DNA of 6,876 nucleotides from Gammaproteobacteria bacterium (GCA_020630145.1 JAHDBX010000090.1:1-6876), one strand, 5' to 3'. Shown: positions 1 to 5,422, numbered from the stretch's first letter. A program made the numbers and translations. Notes: a model not told the origin generated them from the sequence alone.

Positions 1-15
1 GGCTACTAAATGCTA

Positions 16-44
16 TTCAAAGGCCAAGCCGCATACGTTACAAT
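16..44 (+). promoter_or_regulatory. possible sigma-70 promoter for prs
   Basis: TTCAAA at 16-21 and TACAAT at 39-44 are separated by 17 bases and match the -35 and -10 consensus at 4/6 and 5/6 positions. Transcription would begin about 22 bases before the prs start codon. The match is modest and the region upstream of the window is unseen, so prs may instead, or also, be read from an upstream gene. Confidence 0.3.
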
Positions 45-73
45 TTACATTCACCAGCTAAAAGCCAAATTCT

Positions 74-1045
74 ATGACCATTAAAGATGAAAGCAACGGT
101 TTCATGTTGTTTACGGGTACAGCCAACCCAGAACTTGCCCAAAAAATAGCCACTAAAATGAATACGCGCCTAGGTAAAGCCGAAATAGGCCGCTTTAGTG
201 ATGGTGAAATAAGCGTAGAAATTACAGAAAATGTACGTGGTAAAGACATTTTCATTATCCAGCCGACCTGTGCGCCAACCAATGATAACCTAATGGAAAT
301 GATGGTGATGGTAGATGCGTTGCGTCGCTCATCAGCATGGCGAATAACCGCTGTAATGCCTTATTTGGGCTATGCCCGTCAAGACCGTCGCGTACGTTCA
401 GCACGCGTGCCCATTACTGCAAAAGTGGTTGCTAATATGCTTACTAGCGTAGGTGTCGATCGAGTCTTAACGATTGACCTGCATGCCGAGCAAATTCAAG
501 GTTTCTTTGATATTCCTGTTGATAATATCTATGGTTCACCGCTATTAACACACGATATTCTTAACCAAAACTACGAAAACATGATTGCTGTATCGCCTGA
601 TATTGGCGGTGTAGTACGTGCTCGTGCAGTCGCTAAGCTATTGAATGATGCTGATTTAGCAATTATTGATAAACGTCGCCCTAAAGCAAACGAAGCACAA
701 GTTATGCACCTGATTGGTGATGTGAAAGACCGCACCTGTATTATTGTGGATGACATGGTTGATACAGCCGGCACCTTATGCAAAGCCGCTGATGCACTAA
801 AAGACTTTGGTGCCAAAAAGGTAGTGGCTTACGTTACCCACCCCGTATTATCAGGTAAAGCTCTGGAAAACATGAAAAATTCCCAGCTAGATGAAATGGT
901 AGTTACAGATACCATACCATTAAGCGCAGAAGCCAAAGCATCCGGTCAAGTTCGCCAGTTGTCCGTAGCAAATATGTTAGCTGAAACCATTCGCCGTATT
1001 CATAGCGCCGAATCTGTTAGCTCAATGTACGACAGTCTGGACTAG
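74..1045 (+). CDS. prs: ribose-phosphate pyrophosphokinase (PRPP synthetase)
   Basis: Cytoplasmic enzyme that makes 5-phosphoribosyl-1-pyrophosphate from ribose 5-phosphate and ATP, feeding purine, pyrimidine, NAD, histidine and tryptophan synthesis. The 323-residue product is near-collinear with the E. coli class I enzyme of about 315 residues. Visible signatures are FSDGE (41-45), the ATP-binding [14 protein letters not shown] stretch (100-113), [11 protein letters not shown] with the active-site region His137 (135-145), the flexible-loop DKRRP (199-203) and the PRPP-binding loop DDMVDTAGT (226-234). The start at 74 gives about ten extra residues relative to E. coli; Met11 (codon at 104) aligns with the region where the usual protein begins, and neither start has a strong Shine-Dalgarno sequence. 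Trp89 replaces the small residue usual in the SAGRIT motif. The stop codon lies at the centre of a 22-base palindrome. It is the first of four co-oriented housekeeping genes. Identity is very secure; the exact start is not. Confidence 0.97.
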   Translation: MTIKDESNGFMLFTGTANPELAQKIATKMNTRLGKAEIGRFSDGEISVEITENVRGKDIFIIQPTCAPTNDNLMEMMVMVDALRRSSAWRITAVMPYLGYARQDRRVRSARVPITAKVVANMLTSVGVDRVLTIDLHAEQIQGFFDIPVDNIYGSPLLTHDILNQNYENMIAVSPDIGGVVRARAVAKLLNDADLAIIDKRRPKANEAQVMHLIGDVKDRTCIIVDDMVDTAGTLCKAADALKDFGAKKVVAYVTHPVLSGKALENMKNSQLDEMVVTDTIPLSAEAKASGQVRQLSVANMLAETIRRIHSAESVSSMYDSLD

Positions 1046-1069
1046 TCCAGACTGGTCCGGGCTGTTTAT
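1033..1069 (+). terminator. hairpin over the prs stop codon, possible weak terminator
   Basis: Positions 1033-1054 form a perfect 22-base palindrome centred on the prs TAG stop (1043-1045). As RNA it gives an 8-bp stem (1033-1040 with 1047-1054) and a 6-base loop. A competing stem pairs 1034-1042 with 1055-1063 (two G-U pairs) and is followed by GTTTATT. The two structures exclude each other. The T-rich tail is short, so termination would be weak; mRNA 3'-end protection or partial attenuation before rplY are alternatives. Confidence 0.4.
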
Positions 1070-1137
1070 TCCTAACGAAAGCCACTAAAAATGCGTGAAA
1101 TACTGGCATTTAGCCGTCTTTCAGGGTATTATCGCGC

Positions 1138-1156
1138 GCCCACGTTAGTCGTGGGC
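1138..1156 (+). other. stem-loop in the prs-rplY spacer
   Basis: GCCCACG (1138-1144) pairs perfectly with CGTGGGC (1150-1156) around the loop TTAGT. No T run follows, so it does not look like an intrinsic terminator. It lies just upstream of the candidate rplY promoter. It could be an mRNA processing or stability element on the prs-rplY transcript; no specific role can be assigned. Confidence 0.35.
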
Positions 1157-1162
1157 AGCTTA

Positions 1163-1191
1163 TTGATCAGGTCGCAGACAATAAGTATAAA
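1163..1191 (+). promoter_or_regulatory. probable sigma-70 promoter for rplY
   Basis: TTGATC (1163-1168) and TATAAA (1186-1191) are spaced by exactly 17 bases and match consensus at 4/6 and 5/6 positions. The predicted start site near 1198 gives a leader of about 20 bases containing the rplY ribosome-binding site. This would let rplY and downstream pth and ychF be expressed separately from prs. Confidence 0.4.
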
Positions 1192-1206
1192 CAAATTAAA
1201 CAGACC

Positions 1207-1211
1207 AGGAG
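1207..1211 (+). promoter_or_regulatory. Shine-Dalgarno site of rplY
   Basis: AGGAG ends six bases before the ATG at 1218, the clearest ribosome-binding site of the plus-strand block, in keeping with a highly expressed ribosomal protein. It is flanked by AGAC and GTCT, which could pair in a four-base-pair stem and leave the site in the loop. It also lies inside the end of a 41-codon upstream frame (1091-1216). Confidence 0.65.
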
Positions 1212-1217
1212 TCTAAA

Positions 1218-1859
1218 ATGAGTGAATCAATTGTTTTGGATGCTGAGTTGCGTACAGACTTAAGGAAAGGTGCGAGCCGCCGCTTACGTCACGACAACAA
1301 AGTACCCGCTATTATCTACGGTGGTAAAGATGACCCCGTTGCCGTTACATTGCCACATAATGTAATCTTAAAGCACATCGACGATGAAGCCTTTTACACG
1401 CATATCATTGATATTAAAGTGGGTAAAAACACCGAGCAAGCCATTGTGCGTGACGTGCAACGTCACCCATACAAGCTATTAGTGATGCACCTAGATTTTC
1501 AACGTGTTGATGCTAAAACAAAACTACATATGCATGTGCCAATTCACTTCGAAAACGAAGAGAAATGCGCAGGCGTTAAAGCAGGCGGCATCTTAAGTAA
1601 AACGATTACCGAACTTGAAGTGACCTGTTTACCAAAAGATATGCCTGAGTTCATCTCTGTTGATGTTGCAGGTTTAGCCCTAGGTGACAGCATACATCTT
1701 TCAGAATTAAGCTTCCCTAAAGGTGTAGAAAGTGTTGCCTTGAGTCACGGCGGCGATCACGACACTAGCATTGTTTCAGTACAAGCATCTAGAGCATCTA
1801 AAGAAGATGAAGAAGACGATGCAGCAGAAGCAGGCGAAGAAGGTGCAGCTGAAGAGTAA
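1218..1859 (+). CDS. rplY: 50S ribosomal protein L25, long Ctc/TL5 form
   Basis: Ribosomal protein that binds 5S rRNA in the large subunit. The 213-residue product is the two-domain Ctc/TL5 form, not the roughly 94-residue E. coli L25. The N-terminal 5S-binding domain spans about 5-95, with LRKGASRRLR and VPAIIYGG near 14-36 and the basic QRHPYK region at 81-86. The second beta-rich TL5 domain spans about 100-188, with AGGILSK (122-128) and DVAGLALGDSIHLSEL (149-164). The last 20 residues are a Glu/Asp/Ala-rich, probably disordered tail, common in long L25 proteins. The start has an AGGAG site at ideal spacing. The stop codon sits in the loop of a perfect 8-bp hairpin. The position between prs and pth is the standard context for this gene. 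The family name ctc is often used for this form. Confidence 0.96.
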   Translation: MSESIVLDAELRTDLRKGASRRLRHDNKVPAIIYGGKDDPVAVTLPHNVILKHIDDEAFYTHIIDIKVGKNTEQAIVRDVQRHPYKLLVMHLDFQRVDAKTKLHMHVPIHFENEEKCAGVKAGGILSKTITELEVTCLPKDMPEFISVDVAGLALGDSIHLSELSFPKGVESVALSHGGDHDTSIVSVQASRASKEDEEDDAAEAGEEGAAEE

Positions 1860-1880
1860 TCTTCAGCCTGTTGTTGTGTT
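1848..1880 (+). terminator. GNRA-capped hairpin over the rplY stop, possible weak terminator
   Basis: GCTGAAGA (1848-1855) and TCTTCAGC (1860-1867) form a perfect 8-bp stem around GTAA, which fits the stable GNRA tetraloop class. The rplY TAA stop (1857-1859) is inside that loop. The following 13 bases contain eight T but are interrupted by G, so termination would be partial at best. It may reduce read-through into pth or protect the rplY mRNA end. Confidence 0.4.
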
Positions 1881-1907
1881 AGTCAATATGCATATATTGC
1901 ACGCGCT

Positions 1908-2489
1908 ATGACAGAGAAAGCCATCAAACTTATCGCCGGTTTAGGTAATCCTGGCGATAAGTACAGCAAAACCCGGCATAATGCCGGGTTTTGGTTTTTA
2001 GATACGCTAGCCGAAAGCCACAATGTTCGCTTCAAAAGCGACAAAAAACTCTTTGGTGAAACGGCAACCATCAGCTATAAAAACCAAGATATACGCTTAC
2101 TCAAGCCAACAACATTTATGAATGCCAGCGGGCAAAGCGTATCAGCAGCAGCCAAATATTTTAAAATAGCCGTACCGAATATCCTAGTTGCACATGATGA
2201 GCTGGATATCCCGGCCGGCAGTGTGCGCCTAAAGTTTGCAGGAGGTCATGGTGGCCATAATGGCTTACGTGATATGAAAGCACTGGGCAGCAACGAATAC
2301 TGGCGTTTACGCATAGGCATAGGTCACCCCGGTGATAAATCACAAGTACACGACCATGTACTTAAAAATCCTGGCAAAGCTGAGCGTGAAGCAATAGATA
2401 AAGCATTATCCTACGTTGATGATGTACTAGACAATATATTGCAAGGCGATATGGAAAAAGCCATGCATCATTTACATACCAATACATAA
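1908..2489 (+). CDS. pth: peptidyl-tRNA hydrolase (Pth type 1)
   Basis: Cytoplasmic esterase that releases peptides from peptidyl-tRNA dropped by ribosomes, recycling tRNA; essential in E. coli. The 193 residues match the usual 190-200. Visible signatures are LIAGLGNPG (8-16), the TRHNAGFWF motif (22-30) with catalytic His24 (the E. coli H20 equivalent), PTTFMNASG (67-75) with substrate-binding Asn72, [11 protein letters not shown] (94-104) with catalytic Asp97, [11 protein letters not shown] (112-122) with Asn118, and [10 protein letters not shown] (133-142). The start lies 48 bases after rplY and has no clear Shine-Dalgarno sequence. An earlier ATG at 1888 terminates at once, so 1908 is the best start. 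A 27-base terminator-like palindrome lies inside the codons for residues 20-29. ychF follows after 13 bases, so the two are probably co-transcribed. Confidence 0.97.
   Translation: MTEKAIKLIAGLGNPGDKYSKTRHNAGFWFLDTLAESHNVRFKSDKKLFGETATISYKNQDIRLLKPTTFMNASGQSVSAAAKYFKIAVPNILVAHDELDIPAGSVRLKFAGGHGGHNGLRDMKALGSNEYWRLRIGIGHPGDKSQVHDHVLKNPGKAEREAIDKALSYVDDVLDNILQGDMEKAMHHLHTNT
1967..1999 (+). promoter_or_regulatory. terminator-like palindrome inside the pth coding sequence
   Basis: Positions 1967-1979 and 1981-1993 are perfect reverse complements (13 bases each) around a single base, A1980. In RNA the core is a CCCGGC/GCCGGG stem with an AT-rich loop, flanked by AAAA before and TTTT after, followed by GGTTTTTA. 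This is the layout of a Rho-independent, possibly bidirectional, terminator. It encodes the catalytic TRHNAGF motif, so part of the pattern is forced by protein conservation. Translating ribosomes would normally melt it. Function is inferred, not shown. Confidence 0.4.
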
Positions 2490-2502
2490 GAGCAGAAATA
2501 AC

Positions 2503-3597
2503 ATGGGTTTCAAATGTGGCATCGTCGGATTACCAAACGTAGGTAAATCAACCTTATTTAATGCGCTAACCAAAGCAGAAATAGCCGCTGAAAATTACCC
2601 TTTCTGCACGATTGATCCAAACGTAGGTATCGTACCGATGCCCGACCCGCGTTTAGATGCCTTAGCTGATATCGTTAAGCCAGAAAAAATCATACCCACA
2701 ACCATGGAATTTGTTGATATTGCAGGCCTGGTGAAAGGTGCTTCTGAGGGTGAAGGCTTAGGAAATAAATTCTTGGGCAACATTCGTGAGACAGATGCGA
2801 TTGCACACGTAGTACGTTGCTTCGAAAGCGAAGATGTTATACACGTGGCCGGAAAAGTGGACCCCATCGATGACATAGAAACGATTAATACAGAATTACT
2901 GCTATCAGACCTAGAAACCTTACAACGCAGCACCGAGCGCGCGCGTAAATTCTCAAAGTCAGGTGATAAAGCGATCAAAGATAGATTAGCCTTTCTGGAA
3001 GGCCTCTTGGCACACGTAGAAGAGAGCAAACCAGTACGCACATACGACACGCCAGATGAACATATCCAAACACTAAAAGAGTTGGGCATGATTACCGCTA
3101 AACCGGTAATGTATATTGCCAACGTAAATGACGACGGTTTTGAAAATAACCCGCTGCTCGATAAAGTAAAAGAATATGCCGCCGCAGAAGGTGCAAAAGA
3201 CGTCGTGCCAGTGTGTGCAGCGATCGAAGCCGAGATAGCACTGCTTGATGATGAAGATAAACAAGAGTTTCTAGCTGACCTAGGGCAAGATGAGCCCGGT
3301 TTAAATAGAGTCATTCGTGCAGGGTATGAGTTACTTGGCCTGCAAACCTATTTTACTGCAGGTGTAAAAGAAGTACGCGCTTGGACAGTAAAAATAGGCG
3401 CAACCGCGCCACAAGGTGCAGGTGTTATTCACACAGATTTCGAAAAAGGCTTTATTCGGGCTGAAACTGTTGCCTATGACGACTACATCACTTGTAAAGG
3501 CGAAGCAGGCGCAAAAGATGCCGGAAAATGGCGTTTAGAAGGCAAAGATTACATCATGCAAGAAGGTGATGTTGTTCATTTCCGCTTTAATGTGTAG
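2503..3597 (+). CDS. ychF: redox-regulated ribosome-binding ATPase YchF (Obg family)
   Basis: Obg-related P-loop protein of the YchF/OLA1 subfamily, which prefers ATP over GTP, associates with ribosomes and in E. coli dampens the oxidative stress response. Length is 364 residues against 363 in E. coli. The P-loop is GLPNVGKST (9-17). Cys35 in NYPFC matches the redox-sensitive cysteine described for E. coli. Switch 2 is [10 protein letters not shown] (72-81). A helical coiled-coil insertion spans about 130-200. The G4 position reads NVND (207-210), lacking the Lys of the GTPase NKxD motif. The C-terminal TGS domain spans about 281-364 and includes [12 protein letters not shown] (311-322) and the terminal FRFNV. 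The start is 13 bases after the pth stop, with a weak AAGAG site overlapping that stop, suggesting co-translation with pth. The stop is followed by a loose inverted repeat (3590-3595 with 3611-3616), too weak to call a terminator. Confidence 0.97.
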   Translation: MGFKCGIVGLPNVGKSTLFNALTKAEIAAENYPFCTIDPNVGIVPMPDPRLDALADIVKPEKIIPTTMEFVDIAGLVKGASEGEGLGNKFLGNIRETDAIAHVVRCFESEDVIHVAGKVDPIDDIETINTELLLSDLETLQRSTERARKFSKSGDKAIKDRLAFLEGLLAHVEESKPVRTYDTPDEHIQTLKELGMITAKPVMYIANVNDDGFENNPLLDKVKEYAAAEGAKDVVPVCAAIEAEIALLDDEDKQEFLADLGQDEPGLNRVIRAGYELLGLQTYFTAGVKEVRAWTVKIGATAPQGAGVIHTDFEKGFIRAETVAYDDYITCKGEAGAKDAGKWRLEGKDYIMQEGDVVHFRFNV

Positions 3598-3623
3598 AAA
3601 AGCATAAAAAACACATATTCTGC

Positions 3624-3652
3624 TGGAAAAATCGCAATAAAATCGCTATTAT
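3624..3652 (+). promoter_or_regulatory. probable promoter of tRNA-Met
   Basis: TGGAAA (3624-3629) and TATTAT (3647-3652) are separated by 17 bases. The sequence just downstream, TGCGCCCC (3653-3660), is a GC-rich discriminator like those of stable-RNA promoters under stringent control. The start site would fall near 3659-3661, about 32 bases before the mature tRNA. An 8-bp inverted repeat (CGCAATAA 3633-3640, TTATTGCG 3649-3656) covers the spacer and -10 element and could be an operator or a weak hairpin at the end of the ychF transcript. Confidence 0.45.
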
Positions 3653-3659
3653 TGCGCCC

Positions 3660-3675
3660 CTCGCTGCTCAGCGAG
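3660..3675 (+). other. stem-loop in the tRNA-Met precursor leader
   Basis: CTCGCTG (3660-3666) is the perfect reverse complement of CAGCGAG (3669-3675). Given the steric limit, the folded RNA would have a 6-bp stem and a GCTC loop. It would form at the very 5' end of the predicted precursor, 17 bases before the mature tRNA end. No T run follows, so it is not a terminator. It may protect the leader or guide 5' processing. Confidence 0.35.
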
Positions 3676-3692
3676 ACATTGTTAAAGTATGT

Positions 3693-3769
3693 GGCTACGT
3701 AGCTCAGTTGGTTAGAGCACAGCATTCATAATGCTGGGGTCGGTGGTTCAAGTCCACTCGTAGCTACCA
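3693..3769 (+). tRNA. elongator tRNA-Met (CAT anticodon), complete with encoded CCA
   Basis: The 77-base sequence folds as a full cloverleaf: acceptor GGCTACG (3693-3699) with CGTAGCT (3759-3765), discriminator A and CCA; D arm GCTC with GAGC; anticodon stem CAGCA/TGCTG around loop TTCATAA with CAT at 3727-3729; T loop TTCAAGT. The acceptor 5' half and D arm are identical to E. coli elongator tRNA-Met. It is not the initiator, which has an unpaired 1-72 position and three GC pairs in the anticodon stem. It is also not the lysidine-modified tRNA-Ile(CAT), which has GC-rich acceptor pairs where this has T4-A69 and A5-T68. The first pair is G1-U72 rather than G-C. No T-rich terminator was found in the 69 bases before the convergent desaturase gene ends. 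Confidence 0.95.
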
Positions 3770-3838
3770 ATCTTATTAAGCGTTCGCACTATTCATAAAA
3801 CTTAAGCTAATAGAGCATGGTTATGGTTGTCATAAAAG

Positions 3839-4768
3839 TTAACTAAACAGCTTAAATGCCTTGTTGCCATTATTGGCAGGCTTAAGCTCTGTTCTTAGTG
3901 GCAAGTCAGCCGGTAATGTAATATTCCATACTAAACCGATTTTTTCTAATATTTTTAATACCCACCACCCCGGGTCCGTTTCATTATCATGTAGGCCAAG
4001 TTTGGCAGAACCGGGAAAAGCATGGTGATTATTGTGCCAGCATTCACCCATTGTTATTAAGCCTAAATATTTAATGTTATAGCCTTGTACAGCCGCACCT
4101 TCAACATGCCAGTAAGTATCGCCATCATTATGTGCAAAGTGACCGACTAGCCAATGCCCTGTAACACAAACCGCTACACGCATACATACACCCCATACAA
4201 CCCAGTCAATACCGCCAATTAAATCAAAGAGAACCATGATAGGTAATTGTTGCCACATCCACGTACGTTCCATCCAATAATAGACTTTATCTTTAGCGAC
4301 ACGCTCTTCTGGTAGAAAATCCGGGCCCTTATCCAGTTGAATATCACAATGAATTTGCCAGAACCAGTCTTTAAAAAATGATTCCTTATGGCCAAAATAG
4401 TTATGGCAACGTTTTTGTCGTTGCGCCCAATCGCGCATGTCATGGGTTCTCATCATACCTATAGGGCCAGCTAAGCCCACTAGTACGCCCAAATAAACTA
4501 AGACGTATTCCAGCCATAAAGGACATTCATAGCTATTATGAATTAAGCGCCTATGCATACCCAAAGAGTGCCCGCCTAATAAAGTAAAAGCACAAGTGCT
4601 TAAAAATAATAAAAGCACTTCCCAACTAAAAGTATAAAAGCCACCGATAATAGCGACTAAATACATAGTTGAAACCCACAATGATTTAAGCGGAGACCAT
4701 GAGACTGTGCCATTGAAGGCATTATCATTCCCGGGTGTTGCAATAATACGGGGTACACCATTACTCAT
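3839..4768 (-). CDS. membrane di-iron fatty acid desaturase-like protein with variant second His box
   Basis: Integral membrane protein of the stearoyl-CoA delta-9 desaturase fold, expected to oxidise acyl chains in the inner membrane. Of 309 residues, hydrophobic pairs lie near 31-62, 85-107 and 173-210. Box 1 is canonical, HSLGMH (67-72), continuing RRLIH to His77. Box 3 is canonical, HNNHH (245-249), within GECWHNNHHAFPGSAKLGL. Box 2, normally HxxHH after WAR, reads QKRCH (118-122) in RDWAQRQKRCHNYFGH, losing two expected iron ligands. The position of the Asn ligand of mammalian SCD aligns with Gly209, next to His210, and His213 matches the following His. Extra histidines at 109, 127, 140 and 221 might compensate. 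Translation starts from AGGAG six bases before the ATG, inside the end of an overlapping small ORF. No reductase gene is nearby. The desaturase superfamily is secure; substrate and even reaction type are not. Confidence 0.88.
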   Translation of the reverse strand: MSNGVPRIIATPGNDNAFNGTVSWSPLKSLWVSTMYLVAIIGGFYTFSWEVLLLFLSTCAFTLLGGHSLGMHRRLIHNSYECPLWLEYVLVYLGVLVGLAGPIGMMRTHDMRDWAQRQKRCHNYFGHKESFFKDWFWQIHCDIQLDKGPDFLPEERVAKDKVYYWMERTWMWQQLPIMVLFDLIGGIDWVVWGVCMRVAVCVTGHWLVGHFAHNDGDTYWHVEGAAVQGYNIKYLGLITMGECWHNNHHAFPGSAKLGLHDNETDPGWWVLKILEKIGLVWNITLPADLPLRTELKPANNGNKAFKLFS

Positions 4769-4901
4769 GATCTGCTCCTAATACTGTAGGCGGGAGGTAA
4801 ATAGTAAATTCATTCATGGGTTCAATTAGTACACGATGTGGCTTTTGTTGTTCGTCATCATTCATTAATCCCATTCTATACTTCACTGTTTTCTCTCGCA
4901 T
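4761..4901 (-). CDS. 46-residue small ORF overlapping the desaturase start
   Basis: Unrecognised small protein beginning MREKTVKYRM and ending IYLPPTVLGADHE. It is soluble-looking and rather acidic in the middle (NDDEQQ at 14-19), followed by PHRVLIEPMNEFTIYLPP (21-38), which resembles a short beta-strand unit. No signal peptide, membrane helix or cysteine motif is visible. Its TAA lies within the sequence ATGAGTAATG, so it overlaps the desaturase by 8 bases, and it contains the desaturase Shine-Dalgarno site, an arrangement typical of translational coupling. Met1 has no good ribosome-binding site; Met10 or Met13 are alternative starts, and an in-frame stop lies three codons upstream. It could encode a small partner of the desaturase or act as a translated leader. 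A 46-codon frame can arise by chance, but the exact start/stop overlap favours a real gene. Confidence 0.5.
   Translation of the reverse strand: MREKTVKYRMGLMNDDEQQKPHRVLIEPMNEFTIYLPPTVLGADHE
4775..4779 (-). promoter_or_regulatory. Shine-Dalgarno site of the desaturase gene
   Basis: On the minus strand AGGAG lies six bases before the ATG at 4768, which fixes the desaturase start. The site is within the last codons of the overlapping small ORF, so ribosomes finishing that ORF would arrive directly at it. Confidence 0.65.
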
Positions 4902-4943
4902 CGACAATATTTAATTCGCCTACATTTTTTCAGATATTAACTA

Positions 4944-4969
4944 CCCGGCAATAAGCATTGCATGCTGGG
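4944..4969 (-). terminator. hairpin after the small membrane protein gene, weak terminator candidate
   Basis: CCCGGCA (4944-4950) and TGCTGGG (4963-4969) pair over 7 bp with one wobble; an alternative inner stem uses AGCAT and ATGCT. It begins nine bases after the stop of the membrane protein gene in its direction of transcription. The sequence beyond is TAGTTAATATC, not a T run, so it may only stabilise the mRNA end. The rest of the 4902-4978 spacer shows no convincing promoter. Confidence 0.3.
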
Positions 4970-4978
4970 CACTCACGA

Positions 4979-5422
4979 TCATAAACAAGTAGTATTTCCG
5001 CAGGCTTCACTCGATTGCTCCTGTCTCATAATGTTAGAAGAAACACCGCTTTGAGATGCCTCTTTACTTAACTTGTTCAGTGATGCCTTATTTGCAAAAT
5101 ATACTGCTGCTCCACCTAATATACCTGCAAGAAACGATGTAAAAGTATAAAACTTATCTTCGATGTGCAAACAGTATACAAGCATTGGTAATGACGCTAT
5201 AAAACTACCCGTTATATATACAATTAATGTTTGTGATGTTCTGTGGTGAATGTAAATAATTAACGGTAATCCAAAAAATAAACAGTATGGGGCTGTGAAG
5301 AAAGAAATTAACATCAATAAAATGGGAGATAAATAAATAACCCTCATTTCTATTAACATTGAAACATAGAAAATTAATGTTATTACGATGAAAGTGGTAA
5401 ATGATTTTTGTATTACATTCAT
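4979..5422 (-). CDS. hypothetical small membrane protein, four predicted helices
   Basis: I do not recognise this 147-residue protein. About four membrane segments are visible, near 8-25, 31-57, 64-84 and 92-110, with short loops such as YIHHRTSQ (57-64) and HIEDKF (86-91). A glycine-rich stretch AGILGGAAVYFA (99-110) ends the last helix. The C-terminal 37 residues are polar, Ser/Lys/Glu-rich, and contain two cysteines near the end (141 and 146). The start has no good Shine-Dalgarno sequence. Three sampled 60-base stretches (5221-5400) have only 16-17 G/C each, far below about half in a sampled stretch of prs. Such AT-rich composition fits a recently acquired or weakly constrained gene. It lies between the AraC-type regulator and the small ORF/desaturase pair on the same strand, with gaps of 172 and 77 bases. 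That gives a loose contextual link to membrane biology only. Confidence 0.7.
   Translation of the reverse strand: MNVIQKSFTTFIVITLIFYVSMLIEMRVIYLSPILLMLISFFTAPYCLFFGLPLIIYIHHRTSQTLIVYITGSFIASLPMLVYCLHIEDKFYTFTSFLAGILGGAAVYFANKASLNKLSKEASQSGVSSNIMRQEQSSEACGNTTCL

Noticed and set aside
1..73. Possible end of an upstream tRNA or ispE gene before prs
   Set aside because: No cloverleaf arms, CCA end or recognisable reading frame in these 73 bases; only a weak promoter-like pair.
571..816. Antisense open frames opposite prs (also 58-282), pth (1883-2071, 2161-2343), and 4219-4443 inside the desaturase
   Set aside because: All are contained in or overlap well-supported genes and show no family features or ribosome-binding sites.
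3091..3110. Hairpin ATTACCG/CGGTAAT inside ychF
   Set aside because: It has no following T tract and no positional logic, and is consistent with chance in coding sequence.
2595..3314. Long (239-codon) open frame antisense to ychF
   Set aside because: It lies wholly opposite a highly conserved gene, its translation is Ser-rich low-complexity sequence with no recognisable domain, and it mirrors codon bias on the ychF strand.
3745..3769. tRNA 3' end as an attachment site with a second copy downstream
   Set aside because: No repeat of the T arm or acceptor end was found elsewhere in the window and no integrase gene is present.
3770..3838. Bidirectional terminator between the tRNA and the desaturase
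   Set aside because: The only hairpin (TTATG/CATAA, 3821-3835) is five AT-rich base pairs with no T run on either strand.
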